NCBI GenBank assembly: GCA_021849525.1
Contig: JAJZSS010000150.1
Location: 1-5,440 of the forward strand
From: Chloroflexota bacterium
Lineage (GTDB): Bacteria > Chloroflexota > Anaerolineae > Anaerolineales > UBA4823
DNA length: 5,440 nt
Reading direction: 5' to 3'
Position 1 is the stretch's first letter; each line of letters begins with the position of its first letter. The notes beneath the pieces were generated by a model. It saw nothing but the letters and a program-made list of their open reading frames with translations, had not been told where the DNA came from and did not search any database. The translations under genes and the position numbers were made by a program. Of the stretch, positions 1 through 5,440 are shown one piece after another.

Positions 1-567
1 CATGCCAGCGCTATTTTTATCCTGCTCAATGATCGGGAACAGACAGAACCAGTTGCCGCTGCTATCCAAACCACGCAGTATAAGGTACAGACCTGGGTGG
101 AAATGAACGAGCTCATCATTCAGACCGAGGAATTATCCAACGCCTACATGAGTCTTTTGTATCTCATTGTCCTGGGAATTACAGCCACCGTTATTGTCAA
201 CACCCTGGTGATGGCGGTTTACGAACGCACCCGCGAGATTGGGATACTATCGGCGATCGGGATGAAAAGCGGCAAGATCATGGCATTATTCCTGGCTGAA
301 TCCTCATTCCTGGCGATAGGTGGAATTATCATGGGCTTAATCCTGGGTTCGTTGGCTGTGGCTTATCTGGCAAAATATGGTTTCTATATCGGCAACATGG
401 GTATTACCGGGTTGCTGATGGAAAACAGAATTTACGCCGAACTCACTCTGGATGACACTCTCAACCTGAGTTTGATCGCTTTGATTATAACGGTCCTGGC
501 CGGGTTATACCCGGCCGTGTTAGCAACACGCCTGGAGCCCGTTGACGCGCTGCGCGCCGGGCAGTAG
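1..567 (+). CDS. FtsX/MacB-like ABC transporter permease, C-terminal part (5' end outside window)
   Basis: The reading frame is open from base 1, so the in-frame ATG at 97 is internal and the gene starts upstream of the window. The 188 visible residues are the C-terminal end of an FtsX-family permease: the end of the extracytoplasmic domain, a helix at about residues 52-73, the conserved cytoplasmic [13 protein letters not shown] stretch at 75-87, a second helix at about 104-128, and a last helix ending in [17 protein letters not shown], the usual family terminus. Such permeases (MacB, LolC/E, many peptide or lipid exporters) pair with a LolD/MacB-type ATPase and often with a HlyD-like adaptor; both follow here, the ATPase only 19 bases downstream. 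The domain fused N-terminally and the substrate cannot be seen. The family call is strong; any finer assignment would be a guess. Confidence 0.93.
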   Translation, partial: HASAIFILLNDREQTEPVAAAIQTTQYKVQTWVEMNELIIQTEELSNAYMSLLYLIVLGITATVIVNTLVMAVYERTREIGILSAIGMKSGKIMALFLAESSFLAIGGIIMGLILGSLAVAYLAKYGFYIGNMGITGLLMENRIYAELTLDDTLNLSLIALIITVLAGLYPAVLATRLEPVDALRAGQ

Positions 568-572
568 AAAGC

Positions 573-579
573 AGAAGGA
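573..579 (+). promoter_or_regulatory. Ribosome binding site deciding the ATPase start
   Basis: AGAAGGA lies 7 bases before the ATG at 587. The frame is also open upstream to an ATG at 542, but that start sits inside the permease gene, has no comparable Shine-Dalgarno sequence and would add 15 residues before the normal beginning of the domain. Confidence 0.8.
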
Positions 580-586
580 ACCTATC

Positions 587-1291
587 ATGGAAGTAACTAA
601 AATAATCAACGTAACAAAATCATTTACCACCGGTAAAGTCAACACCCAGGCTCTGCGTGGAGTGAGTTTCAGTATCGAGAATGGCGAATTCACTGCCCTG
701 ATCGGTCCCTCGGGTTCGGGTAAGACGACTCTACTTCAGTTGATTGGTTGCCTGGATTTACCCACCAGCGGGCAGGTACTTGTCAATGGCAAGGATGTCA
801 GCCATCTCAACCGCAACCAGCGCGCCGATATGCGGCGGGGAACCATCGGGTTTATCTTTCAATTCTTTGCCCTGATCCCGACTCTGACCGCATACGAGAA
901 TATTGAAATGCCGCTGCTCCTGAATGGTCATTCGCCAGCCGAACGGCGGACACGGGTCGGAGAGCTGCTAGAGGCGGTAGGATTAAATGATCGCGCCCAG
1001 CATCGCCCTGACCAGCTGAGCGGCGGTGAGCAGCAGCGGGTGGCGATTGCCCGGGCATTGGCAATGAAGCCGGCGCTCATCCTGGCAGATGAGCCTACGG
1101 CAAACCTCGACACACCGAATGGGAAAATGGTTATGGAGACGATGCAGCGGTTGAATCAGGAAACCGGTGTGACGTTTGTCTTTGCCACCCACGATCCGCG
1201 GGTTATTCAATACGCCCGGCGAGTAATTACCTTACGCGATGGTTTGATCATTGAAAACAGCATGGCAGAGGTTGCCGGTGTAGGAGCTTGA
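587..1291 (+). CDS. ABC transporter ATP-binding protein, LolD/MacB type
   Basis: A 234-residue cytoplasmic ATPase with every motif of an active ABC nucleotide-binding domain: Walker A GPSGSGKT at 40-47, Q-loop Gln92 in [15 protein letters not shown], signature LSGGEQQR at 144-151, Walker B ALILADE at 163-169 followed by the D-loop (ANLD, ending at 175), and H-loop His202 in ATHD. The FQFF..IPTLTA..N region and the total length are typical of the LolD/MacB/FtsE-like subfamily, which works with FtsX-type permeases. That matches the permease ending 19 bases upstream. It would hydrolyse ATP to drive the permease and adaptor encoded on either side. The start at 587 is chosen for its good ribosome binding site. 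The stop at 1289-1291 comes just 2 bases before the adaptor's ATG, so the two are likely translationally coupled. Nothing appears missing or degenerate. Confidence 0.96.
   Translation: MEVTKIINVTKSFTTGKVNTQALRGVSFSIENGEFTALIGPSGSGKTTLLQLIGCLDLPTSGQVLVNGKDVSHLNRNQRADMRRGTIGFIFQFFALIPTLTAYENIEMPLLLNGHSPAERRTRVGELLEAVGLNDRAQHRPDQLSGGEQQRVAIARALAMKPALILADEPTANLDTPNGKMVMETMQRLNQETGVTFVFATHDPRVIQYARRVITLRDGLIIENSMAEVAGVGA
1281..1286 (+). promoter_or_regulatory. Ribosome binding site deciding the adaptor start
   Basis: TAGGAG lies within the last codons of the ATPase gene, 7 bases before the ATG at 1294. The in-frame TTG at 1288 is only 1 base away from it and so is a poor start. Confidence 0.75.
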
Positions 1292-1293
1292 GA

Positions 1294-2517
1294 ATGGCGT
1301 CAAGGACTTTGGTTAGTAAGATTTGCCTGGTATTCCTGGCAGCTTTCTTTCTGCAGGGGTGCAGTGCTGTCTCAGGTGCCACTCCGACAGCCCTTCCTAC
1401 CATTGTTTTAGATCAAAATTCCGGCCCGGCATCCGGAGCAGTGCAGCCTGCCCTGGAAGGGATAGTTGCTTCGGGAGTGGTTGTTCCAGCCAAACAAGCC
1501 CACATGGCGTTCAGCACCGCGGGTGTCGTCGAGTCATTGGAGGTTGCTGTCGGCGATCATCTCGTGGCTGGACAGGTATTTGCACGCCTGGCCGGTGCGG
1601 AGCAGCTCCAGGCTGCATTATCCAGTGCTGAGTTAGCGATCCTGGTCGCCCAGCAGAATCTGGATAAGCTGAATTCAGACTTGCCTGAAGCCCAGATTGC
1701 AGCGCTGCAAGAGCTGAATGCCGCACGAGCCGCCTTACGGGACGCCGAACAAACCCTGAACGGTTTTGGGGTAACAGCAGAACAGATTGACGTCGCGGTG
1801 GCACGCTCAAACCTCGCCCTGGCAAAACGAGCCCTGGACCAGGCGACGAAAGACTTCAAGCCCTATGAAAATAAACCTGAAAGTAATTTCAAACGGGCAG
1901 CTTTGTTGAGTAAGCTTTCAGCGGCTCAAAAAGTCTACGATAATTCGCTCAAGCAGCTGAACCGGATTACGGGTGTATTTGTGCCAGAATTTGATATGGG
2001 GCAGGCTCAAACAGACCTGGAAATCGCTCAGGCAAGACTAAAGCTGGCCGAAGACCAGTATACAAAGCTGCAGCAAGGTCCCGACCCTGCGGATTTACAG
2101 CTGGCCGAAGCCCGCCTGCAGAATGCAAAAGATCAAGCCCAGGCTGTGGAAGCGAGCCTGGCGAATCTGGAGCTTAAAGCGCCTTTCGCCGGGGTGGTGA
2201 GCAAGATCAATGTCCAGGTTGGGGAATGGGCTGTACCCGGACAATCTATCCTGGCTCTGGTGGATCTGGAAAACCTGCGGATTGAGACAACTGATTTGAG
2301 CGAACGAGATATACCCAATGTCTCTGTGGGCCAGCAGGTCACGATCCAGGTCACAGCCTTAGATGATGAAATCACCGGGAAGGTTGTCGAGATTGCACCT
2401 CTCGCCGATACCCTTGGCGGAGATGTAGTTTATAAAACGACCGTCGATCTGGATTCCATCCCGGCTGGCTTACGCGCCGGAATGAGCGTCGATGTCCAGT
2501 TTGGCTCGACCCCCTGA
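1294..2517 (+). CDS. HlyD/MacA-like efflux adaptor, lipoprotein form
   Basis: A 407-residue extracytoplasmic adaptor for the ABC transporter encoded just upstream. It opens with a lipoprotein signal: basic start, hydrophobic stretch at 10-20, and a lipobox LQGC with Cys23 as the likely lipidated residue. A Ser/Thr/Pro/Gly-rich linker follows (24-53). The first half of the biotinyl-lipoyl domain is at about 56-100 (AGVVESLEVAVGD at 76-88). A long Ala/Gln/Leu-rich segment at about 103-291 is predicted to form a coiled-coil hairpin. The second lipoyl half begins at LKAPFAGVV (294-302), then beta-barrel-like sequence runs to the end (LRAGMSVDVQF). This order is that of periplasmic adaptor/membrane fusion proteins. 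The start at 1294 is favoured over the TTG at 1288 by the ribosome binding site. In MacAB-type systems the adaptor links the permease to an outer partner; no outer-membrane channel gene is visible here. The substrate is unknown. Confidence 0.92.
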   Translation: MASRTLVSKICLVFLAAFFLQGCSAVSGATPTALPTIVLDQNSGPASGAVQPALEGIVASGVVVPAKQAHMAFSTAGVVESLEVAVGDHLVAGQVFARLAGAEQLQAALSSAELAILVAQQNLDKLNSDLPEAQIAALQELNAARAALRDAEQTLNGFGVTAEQIDVAVARSNLALAKRALDQATKDFKPYENKPESNFKRAALLSKLSAAQKVYDNSLKQLNRITGVFVPEFDMGQAQTDLEIAQARLKLAEDQYTKLQQGPDPADLQLAEARLQNAKDQAQAVEASLANLELKAPFAGVVSKINVQVGEWAVPGQSILALVDLENLRIETTDLSERDIPNVSVGQQVTIQVTALDDEITGKVVEIAPLADTLGGDVVYKTTVDLDSIPAGLRAGMSVDVQFGSTP

Positions 2518-2530
2518 ATCAAATCTTTCA

Positions 2531-2560
2531 AGCCAGGCGATCTATTAGTATCGCCTGGCT
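2531..2560. terminator. Hairpin terminator between convergent genes
   Basis: AGCCAGGCGAT (2531-2541) pairs perfectly with ATCGCCTGGCT (2550-2560), giving an 11-bp GC-rich stem with an 8-base loop. It starts 13 bases after the adaptor stop and lies 14 bases past the stop of the reverse-strand gene. The plus-strand tail is GGTTTATTGTG and the minus-strand tail TGAAAGATTT; neither is a clean U-run. I infer a bidirectional terminator of modest intrinsic strength. Confidence 0.8.
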
Positions 2561-2574
2561 GGTTTATTGTGTAT

Positions 2575-2940
2575 TTACGCGGTTCCCATCGACCTTAGAA
2601 CAATTCCTATCAGAAAAACAAATCCCAAGGCATAGATCAACATGGTCCTGCGGGAGCTTTCGCCGTGGGTGAACAGGAATATACCAGGCACGACCAGTAA
2701 ATTCACAATCCCGTAAAGAATGTGCATGCTGCTACCCAGCCGCCCAACGCCGCTGATCCAGAGATATCCGCCCAGTAAGCCCTGGAGCACAAAGATGACT
2801 TCGGCGATAACCAGCGCACCGAAGTAGCTGCTATCCACATTCTGCTTGCGAAAGTACCGCCATAACCCCCACACTGCCATCAAAATTACATAGAATAACG
2901 CTGTATTCCCCAGACGTCCGTGAATATCGATCAACGACAT
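2575..2940 (-). CDS. Small four-helix membrane protein, possibly heme-binding
   Basis: A 121-residue integral membrane protein that I cannot assign to a named family with certainty. Predicted helices lie at about 12-30, 40-61, 72-90 and 99-116. Basic residues after helix 1 (RYFRKQ) and helix 3 (HGESSRR) suggest both termini face outside. His7 (IHGRLG) before helix 1 and His73 (MHILYG) at the start of helix 3 would then lie on the same, outer side. Helix 2 contains LQGLLGG at 52-58. His, LQxxLGG, His in a four-helix frame recalls one half of CtaA/COX15 heme A synthase, so binding of a single heme is a reasonable but unproven idea. The start at 2940 is chosen because GGAGGG lies 6 bases before it; a longer form from 2976 would add 12 non-hydrophobic residues, and its ATG overlaps a TATAAT. 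It is divergent from the Rieske-cytochrome b genes and convergent with the ABC operon, so a separate transcript is expected. Confidence 0.8.
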   Translation of the reverse strand: MSLIDIHGRLGNTALFYVILMAVWGLWRYFRKQNVDSSYFGALVIAEVIFVLQGLLGGYLWISGVGRLGSSMHILYGIVNLLVVPGIFLFTHGESSRRTMLIYALGFVFLIGIVLRSMGTA

Positions 2941-2946
2941 AGGTGT

Positions 2947-2952
2947 CCCTCC
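2947..2952 (-). promoter_or_regulatory. Ribosome binding site deciding the small membrane gene's start
   Basis: Read on the minus strand, GGAGGG lies 6 bases before the ATG at 2940-2938. The alternative ATG at 2976-2974 has only a weak AGGG-type match upstream. Confidence 0.78.
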
Positions 2953-2974
2953 AGATGGCTGATTAACTGGAGCC

Positions 2975-2980
2975 ATTATA
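2975..2980 (-). promoter_or_regulatory. -10 element for the small membrane gene
   Basis: The minus strand reads TATAAT at 2980-2975, a perfect -10 hexamer. Transcription would begin near 2968, giving a leader of about 28 bases before the ATG at 2940. No good -35 is seen 16-18 bases upstream, and there is no TG extension, so this may be weak or need an activator. Confidence 0.5.
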
Positions 2981-3014
2981 ACCCTGTAGATCGAATTACT
3001 GTTTTATAAGCGGG

Positions 3015-3040
3015 TTAATAAGATAATAATTCTATTAATT
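3015..3040. promoter_or_regulatory. AT-rich block with inverted repeat upstream of the Rieske promoter
   Basis: This segment is almost purely A/T and contains TTAATA (3015-3020) and TATTAA (3033-3038) as an inverted repeat. It ends 5 bases before the proposed -35. The position fits an UP-like element that contacts the RNA polymerase alpha subunit, or a regulator site. AT-rich DNA yields such repeats easily, so the functional reading is tentative. Confidence 0.3.
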
Positions 3041-3045
3041 CATGC

Positions 3046-3074
3046 TTGCTTCGCAGAGATGCCCGTGCTATAAT
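3046..3074 (+). promoter_or_regulatory. Promoter of the Rieske-cytochrome b operon (extended -10)
   Basis: The -10 is TATAAT at 3069-3074, preceded by TG one base upstream (TGCTATAAT from 3066), a perfect extended -10. A weak -35, TTGCTT at 3046-3051 (first three bases match consensus), has an ideal 17-base spacer. The start would fall near A3081, giving a leader of about 39 bases to the ATG at 3120, which has a strong AAGGAGG at 3108-3114. Housekeeping sigma-70-type use is inferred. Confidence 0.75.
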
Positions 3075-3119
3075 GCCCTGAGGGTAATAGGACAATGGTA
3101 ATCAAATAAGGAGGATTAT

Positions 3120-3677
3120 ATGGCTAAGGAGACAGCTCCGGCCGCGGAGGGGAAAACTAAGGTGAACCGGCGGGAATTTCTTAATCTTGCCTGGTTGGCT
3201 TCGCTTGGTTTTCTGACGGTCAATGTTGCTGGGATAACTTATCTTTTTGCTATGCCTCGCTTTAAAGAGGGGGAATTTGGCGGTGTTTACACAGTGGGTA
3301 CCGTAGGAGAGCTGCCAGCAGTGGATTCAGCTCCAATCAATATTCCCAAGGTAAAGTTGTGGATTTCCAATACCGATCAAGGCGTGACGGCCCTGTACAA
3401 AGTTTGTACTCACCTGGGTTGTTTATATAACTGGAGCGACCAGGATGAGATATTTGCCTGTCCTTGCCACGGATCGCAGTTCAATCTCGATGGTGAATAT
3501 ATCCAGGGTCCAGCGCCGCGTTCACTGGATCGCTTTGTTGTCCGGATTGTGGATCCCCAGACGAATGAAATTCTGGCGGAGGCCCCCAATGGAGAGCCAC
3601 TCCAGGTCCCTGATGATCCAAATGCACTCATTCAGGTAGATACCGGTCAACGGATTCAGGGTAAGGCGCATGCCTGA
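3120..3677 (+). CDS. qcrA: Rieske 2Fe-2S protein of a cytochrome bc/b6f-type complex
   Basis: This 185-residue protein takes electrons from quinol at the Qo site of cytochrome b and passes them to a cytochrome c-type acceptor. The cluster motifs are complete: CTHLGC at 96-101 (Cys96, His98; Cys101 for the disulfide) and CPCHGSQF at 114-121 (Cys114, His117; Cys116 for the disulfide). The proline loop GPAPR at 130-134 is present. The N-terminus has a Tat-like motif NRREFLN (16-22) and a hydrophobic segment at about 23-44, which should stay as the membrane anchor with the 2Fe-2S domain outside. The start is secured by AAGGAGG 5 bases upstream and by the promoter before it. It is the first gene of the operon, with cytochrome b 53 bases downstream. 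The function is clear; the symbol could equally be petA or petC by other naming customs. Ser119 in CHGSQF is a residue that in known Rieske proteins hydrogen-bonds the cluster and raises its potential. Confidence 0.96.
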   Translation: MAKETAPAAEGKTKVNRREFLNLAWLASLGFLTVNVAGITYLFAMPRFKEGEFGGVYTVGTVGELPAVDSAPINIPKVKLWISNTDQGVTALYKVCTHLGCLYNWSDQDEIFACPCHGSQFNLDGEYIQGPAPRSLDRFVVRIVDPQTNEILAEAPNGEPLQVPDDPNALIQVDTGQRIQGKAHA

Positions 3678-3717
3678 TTAATTTTCAGTGGGGATGGGGT
3701 TGGCTTCTACAATGTTT

Positions 3718-3723
3718 GGGGAG
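3718..3723 (+). promoter_or_regulatory. Ribosome binding site deciding the cytochrome b start
   Basis: GGGGAG lies 7 bases before the ATG at 3731. The in-frame TTG at 3716 overlaps this site and is therefore an unlikely start. Confidence 0.75.
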
Positions 3724-3730
3724 TGATTTC

Positions 3731-5308
3731 ATGCTAAGAAATGTTCAACTGCAAGATTTGAGAAAAAAGTTCGGCGCAATGTTGGACGAGCGTGTCCGGG
3801 CGAGTACCGCTGGTTTAAGCCTGAATGAGCTCAGGGCTTTGGTGCGGGGCGAGCCTCCCACCGAAAAACCCAATCCACGCTACAAGGTTCATACTACGAG
3901 TTTCTTATTCCATATTCGCCCCCGATATTATGAAAAGGGCAGCACGATTTTCACCCATACTTTCCGGCTGGGTTTTTTCACAGCCTTCTTTTTCGCGGTT
4001 GAGTTCATTACCGGGTTGATCCTGATGATCTACTATACGCCTTCGCCGTCGGAAGCGTATAATTCGATTCTGAAGTTGATGACCAATGTTCCTTTTGGGC
4101 AGATGTTACGCGATATCCATCGCCTGGGGGCAGAAGGGATGGTCATTTTTACGGTCCTGCACATGCTGCGGACATTTCTAACGGGCTCCTACAAGAAGGA
4201 GCGGTCATTTACCTGGCTGACTGGTGTAGTATTACTGGGGATTACGCTTTTCTTATCCTTTAGTGGTTATTTGTTACCCTGGGATCAGCTTGCTTACTGG
4301 GCTGTGACCATCGGCACCAGCATGGCCGAAGCAGCCCCAGTATTTGGTAATGAAGCAAACTTGTTGCTGCGTGGCGCTCCAGATATTGCCGCAAATGGCT
4401 TATTGCGTTTCTACCTGATGCATGTCGTCCTGTTTCCATTCGCAGCAGTCCTGGTGATCAGCATCCATTATTACAAGGTGTCGCGGGAGCATGGTATTTC
4501 ACAGCCGGCGAAATTTATAGAGGGGGAAGTACCACCACCAGTTGCCAAAGAAGCAAAAACCCGGATTGATTTCCTTCCTGATTTACTGACCCACGAAGTC
4601 TTTTTAACAGCTTTGGGATTGTTTGCCCTCGTTTTGGGGGTAACCCTCTTTGGTTATCATGCACCTTTAGAGAATGTCGCTGACCCACAAGTAACCCCTC
4701 TGGATACCAAGGCACCGTGGTATTTCTGGTGGCTGCAGGGAATGCTGAAGCTGGGAGATAAGAGCTTGATGGGAATTGTCATTCCGACCATTCTCGTTGC
4801 TATCCTGGTGGGTGTACCCTACATCGATCGGAATCCCCATCGCAGCCTGTATAAGCGGCCACTGGCAGTATCGGTCGGTATTCTGGCTGTCTTGGCGCTG
4901 ATCGTGTTGAGTTATATGGGGCTGCCGCAATATGGGATTAAAACCTCAGCTGCGACGCGAATTGTGCAGGATCTGGCTCCCCAAGAAGGTGTTGGTCCAG
5001 TTCATCGCATACCGTTTGATCAATTACAGTCGGGTGTCTATGAGGTCGATCCAACTCCTGCCCGTAATCTTTGCCCGGAAATCGATTACGGCTGTCCGGA
5101 ATTAGAGACTGTTTTTGCTACTTACACTCAAAAGGTCGATGCTGCTGTCGAACAGGGCGACCTGCCTGCAGGGACAGGAGTGATGGTGATTGAAGACTGG
5201 CAGCAAGCCCTTAAGAAGGTTACATTAAGGATCGTATGGGTGGAAGGTGGCCAGACCAAGACCTATGAGCGCCATATCTTCTTACACCGGGATCGGGGAT
5301 CAGAATAA
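3731..5308 (+). CDS. qcrB: Cytochrome b, fused b6/subunit IV type, with C-terminal extension
   Basis: A 525-residue membrane subunit that oxidises quinol and carries two b hemes. Predicted helices are at about 80-103, 132-153, 160-182, 226-248, 290-312, 346-367 and 378-399: four b6-like plus three subunit IV-like in one chain. Heme ligands are His130 and His144 (helix B) and His231 and His246 (helix D). Fourteen residues separate the helix D pair, the b6 spacing rather than the 13 of mitochondrial-type cytochrome b. PWDQ at 183-186 is also b6-like. The Qo motif is APWY (328-331) where PEWY is usual. By hand alignment Arg79 occupies the place of the cysteine that holds heme ci in b6f. About 75 residues precede helix A, and about 125 follow helix G. 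This tail should face outward; it has Cys448 and Cys455, the only cysteines in the protein, and no CxxCH. The gene follows the Rieske gene by 53 bases. The symbol qcrB is used by function; petB would be equally defensible. Confidence 0.95.
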   Translation: MLRNVQLQDLRKKFGAMLDERVRASTAGLSLNELRALVRGEPPTEKPNPRYKVHTTSFLFHIRPRYYEKGSTIFTHTFRLGFFTAFFFAVEFITGLILMIYYTPSPSEAYNSILKLMTNVPFGQMLRDIHRLGAEGMVIFTVLHMLRTFLTGSYKKERSFTWLTGVVLLGITLFLSFSGYLLPWDQLAYWAVTIGTSMAEAAPVFGNEANLLLRGAPDIAANGLLRFYLMHVVLFPFAAVLVISIHYYKVSREHGISQPAKFIEGEVPPPVAKEAKTRIDFLPDLLTHEVFLTALGLFALVLGVTLFGYHAPLENVADPQVTPLDTKAPWYFWWLQGMLKLGDKSLMGIVIPTILVAILVGVPYIDRNPHRSLYKRPLAVSVGILAVLALIVLSYMGLPQYGIKTSAATRIVQDLAPQEGVGPVHRIPFDQLQSGVYEVDPTPARNLCPEIDYGCPELETVFATYTQKVDAAVEQGDLPAGTGVMVIEDWQQALKKVTLRIVWVEGGQTKTYERHIFLHRDRGSE

Positions 5309-5377
5309 CCAGGATCACAAGTGCTGCAGCTTGTTCAGCGATAGAGCCATTATTAGCAAAGCATAACAGCCTGGTTT

Positions 5378-5384
5378 GGGAGGG
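5378..5384 (+). promoter_or_regulatory. Ribosome binding site for the gene entering at the right edge
   Basis: GGGAGGG ends 11 bases before the ATG at 5396. The spacing is somewhat long but the match is strong. The rest of the 87-base gap from 5309 shows no terminator, so read-through from cytochrome b is likely. Confidence 0.55.
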
Positions 5385-5395
5385 CTAGAATAACC

Positions 5396-5440
5396 ATGTC
5401 GCGGGTAAATCTTGAAATTACATTGGGAATATTAGATCGG
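5396..5440 (+). CDS. Start of a third gene in the respiratory operon (3' end outside window)
   Basis: Only 15 codons are visible, reading MSRVNLEITLGILDR, open to the window edge. They follow the cytochrome b gene by 87 bases on the same strand with a purine-rich ribosome binding site. The fragment is too short for a family call. By position, the next gene in a Rieske-cytochrome b operon is often a c-type cytochrome or other subunit of the complex, and the start could lead into a membrane anchor, but neither can be shown here. Confidence 0.55.
   Translation, partial: MSRVNLEITLGILDR

Noticed and set aside
852..1210. Reverse-strand open frames across the ATPase gene
   Set aside because: They lie opposite a gene with all ABC motifs intact, and their products are low-complexity without domain features; they are shadows.
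1288..1293. TTG start for the adaptor, overlapping the ATPase stop
   Set aside because: It leaves only 1 base between TAGGAG and the start codon; the ATG at 1294 has 7 bases and gives a standard lipoprotein signal.
1323..1859. Alternative-frame open frames on both strands within the adaptor gene
   Set aside because: They overlap the clearly coding adaptor frame; their Arg/Ser/Cys/Pro-rich products are typical of out-of-frame translation.
3716..3730. TTG start for cytochrome b, adding MGSDF
   Set aside because: The TTG overlaps the GGGGAG ribosome binding site that serves the ATG at 3731.
4515..4930. Reverse-strand open frames within cytochrome b
   Set aside because: Gln/Pro-rich translations opposite conserved membrane helices, with no ribosome binding site or domain.
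5072..5095. Cytochrome c heme site in the cytochrome b tail
   Set aside because: The two cysteines are six residues apart and no CxxCH is present.
5319..5332. Palindrome-like AAGTGCTGCAGCTT after cytochrome b as a terminator
   Set aside because: The only perfect pairing is the short TGCA core region, there is no T-run, and a same-strand gene follows with its own ribosome binding site.

Overview
The window holds two unrelated, forward-oriented gene groups separated by one small reverse-strand membrane gene. The sequence has intermediate GC. The organism is probably a bacterium of the Chloroflexota (Anaerolineae-like). The hints are a HlyD-type adaptor made as a lipoprotein with a Thr/Pro-rich linker, and a full-length cytochrome b of b6-type heme spacing lying directly behind its Rieske partner. 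This assignment is inferred from protein style only, with moderate to low confidence; no rRNA or other marker is present.

Region 1 (1-2517) is an ABC transporter operon of MacB/LolCDE style. It has the C-terminal end of an FtsX-like permease (cut by the window edge), its ATPase (587-1291), and a lipoprotein HlyD/RND-type adaptor (1294-2517). Gaps are 19 and 2 bases, so the three are almost certainly co-transcribed. Together they would form an ATP-driven extrusion or mechanotransmission machine; the substrate cannot be read from the sequence. The operon ends at a perfect 11-bp hairpin (2531-2560).

Region 2 (2575-2940, minus strand) encodes a 121-residue protein with four predicted membrane helices, convergent with the ABC operon and divergent from the respiratory genes. 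It has no firm family assignment. Two histidines and an LQGLLGG motif are placed much as in one half of CtaA/COX15 heme A synthase, which makes it the most interesting unknown here.

Region 3 (about 2941-3119) is a divergent control region. On the plus strand it has a perfect extended -10 (TGCTATAAT) with a 17-base spacer to a weak -35. On the minus strand a perfect TATAAT lies across the upstream in-frame ATG of the small gene, which argues for the downstream start.

Region 4 (3120-5440) is a quinol:acceptor oxidoreductase (cytochrome bc/b6f-type complex) operon. It has a Tat-type Rieske iron-sulfur protein, a fused seven-helix cytochrome b with a C-terminal extension of about 125 residues, and the first 15 codons of a third gene that may encode the next subunit, possibly a c-type cytochrome. 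Electrons would pass from a quinol to the Rieske 2Fe-2S cluster and to the two b hemes. Notable points are b6-type histidine spacing without the heme ci cysteine, a Qo motif of APWY where PEWY is usual, and a C-terminal tail carrying the protein's only two cysteines. I see no mobile element, RNA gene, CRISPR array or clearly new defence-type system.
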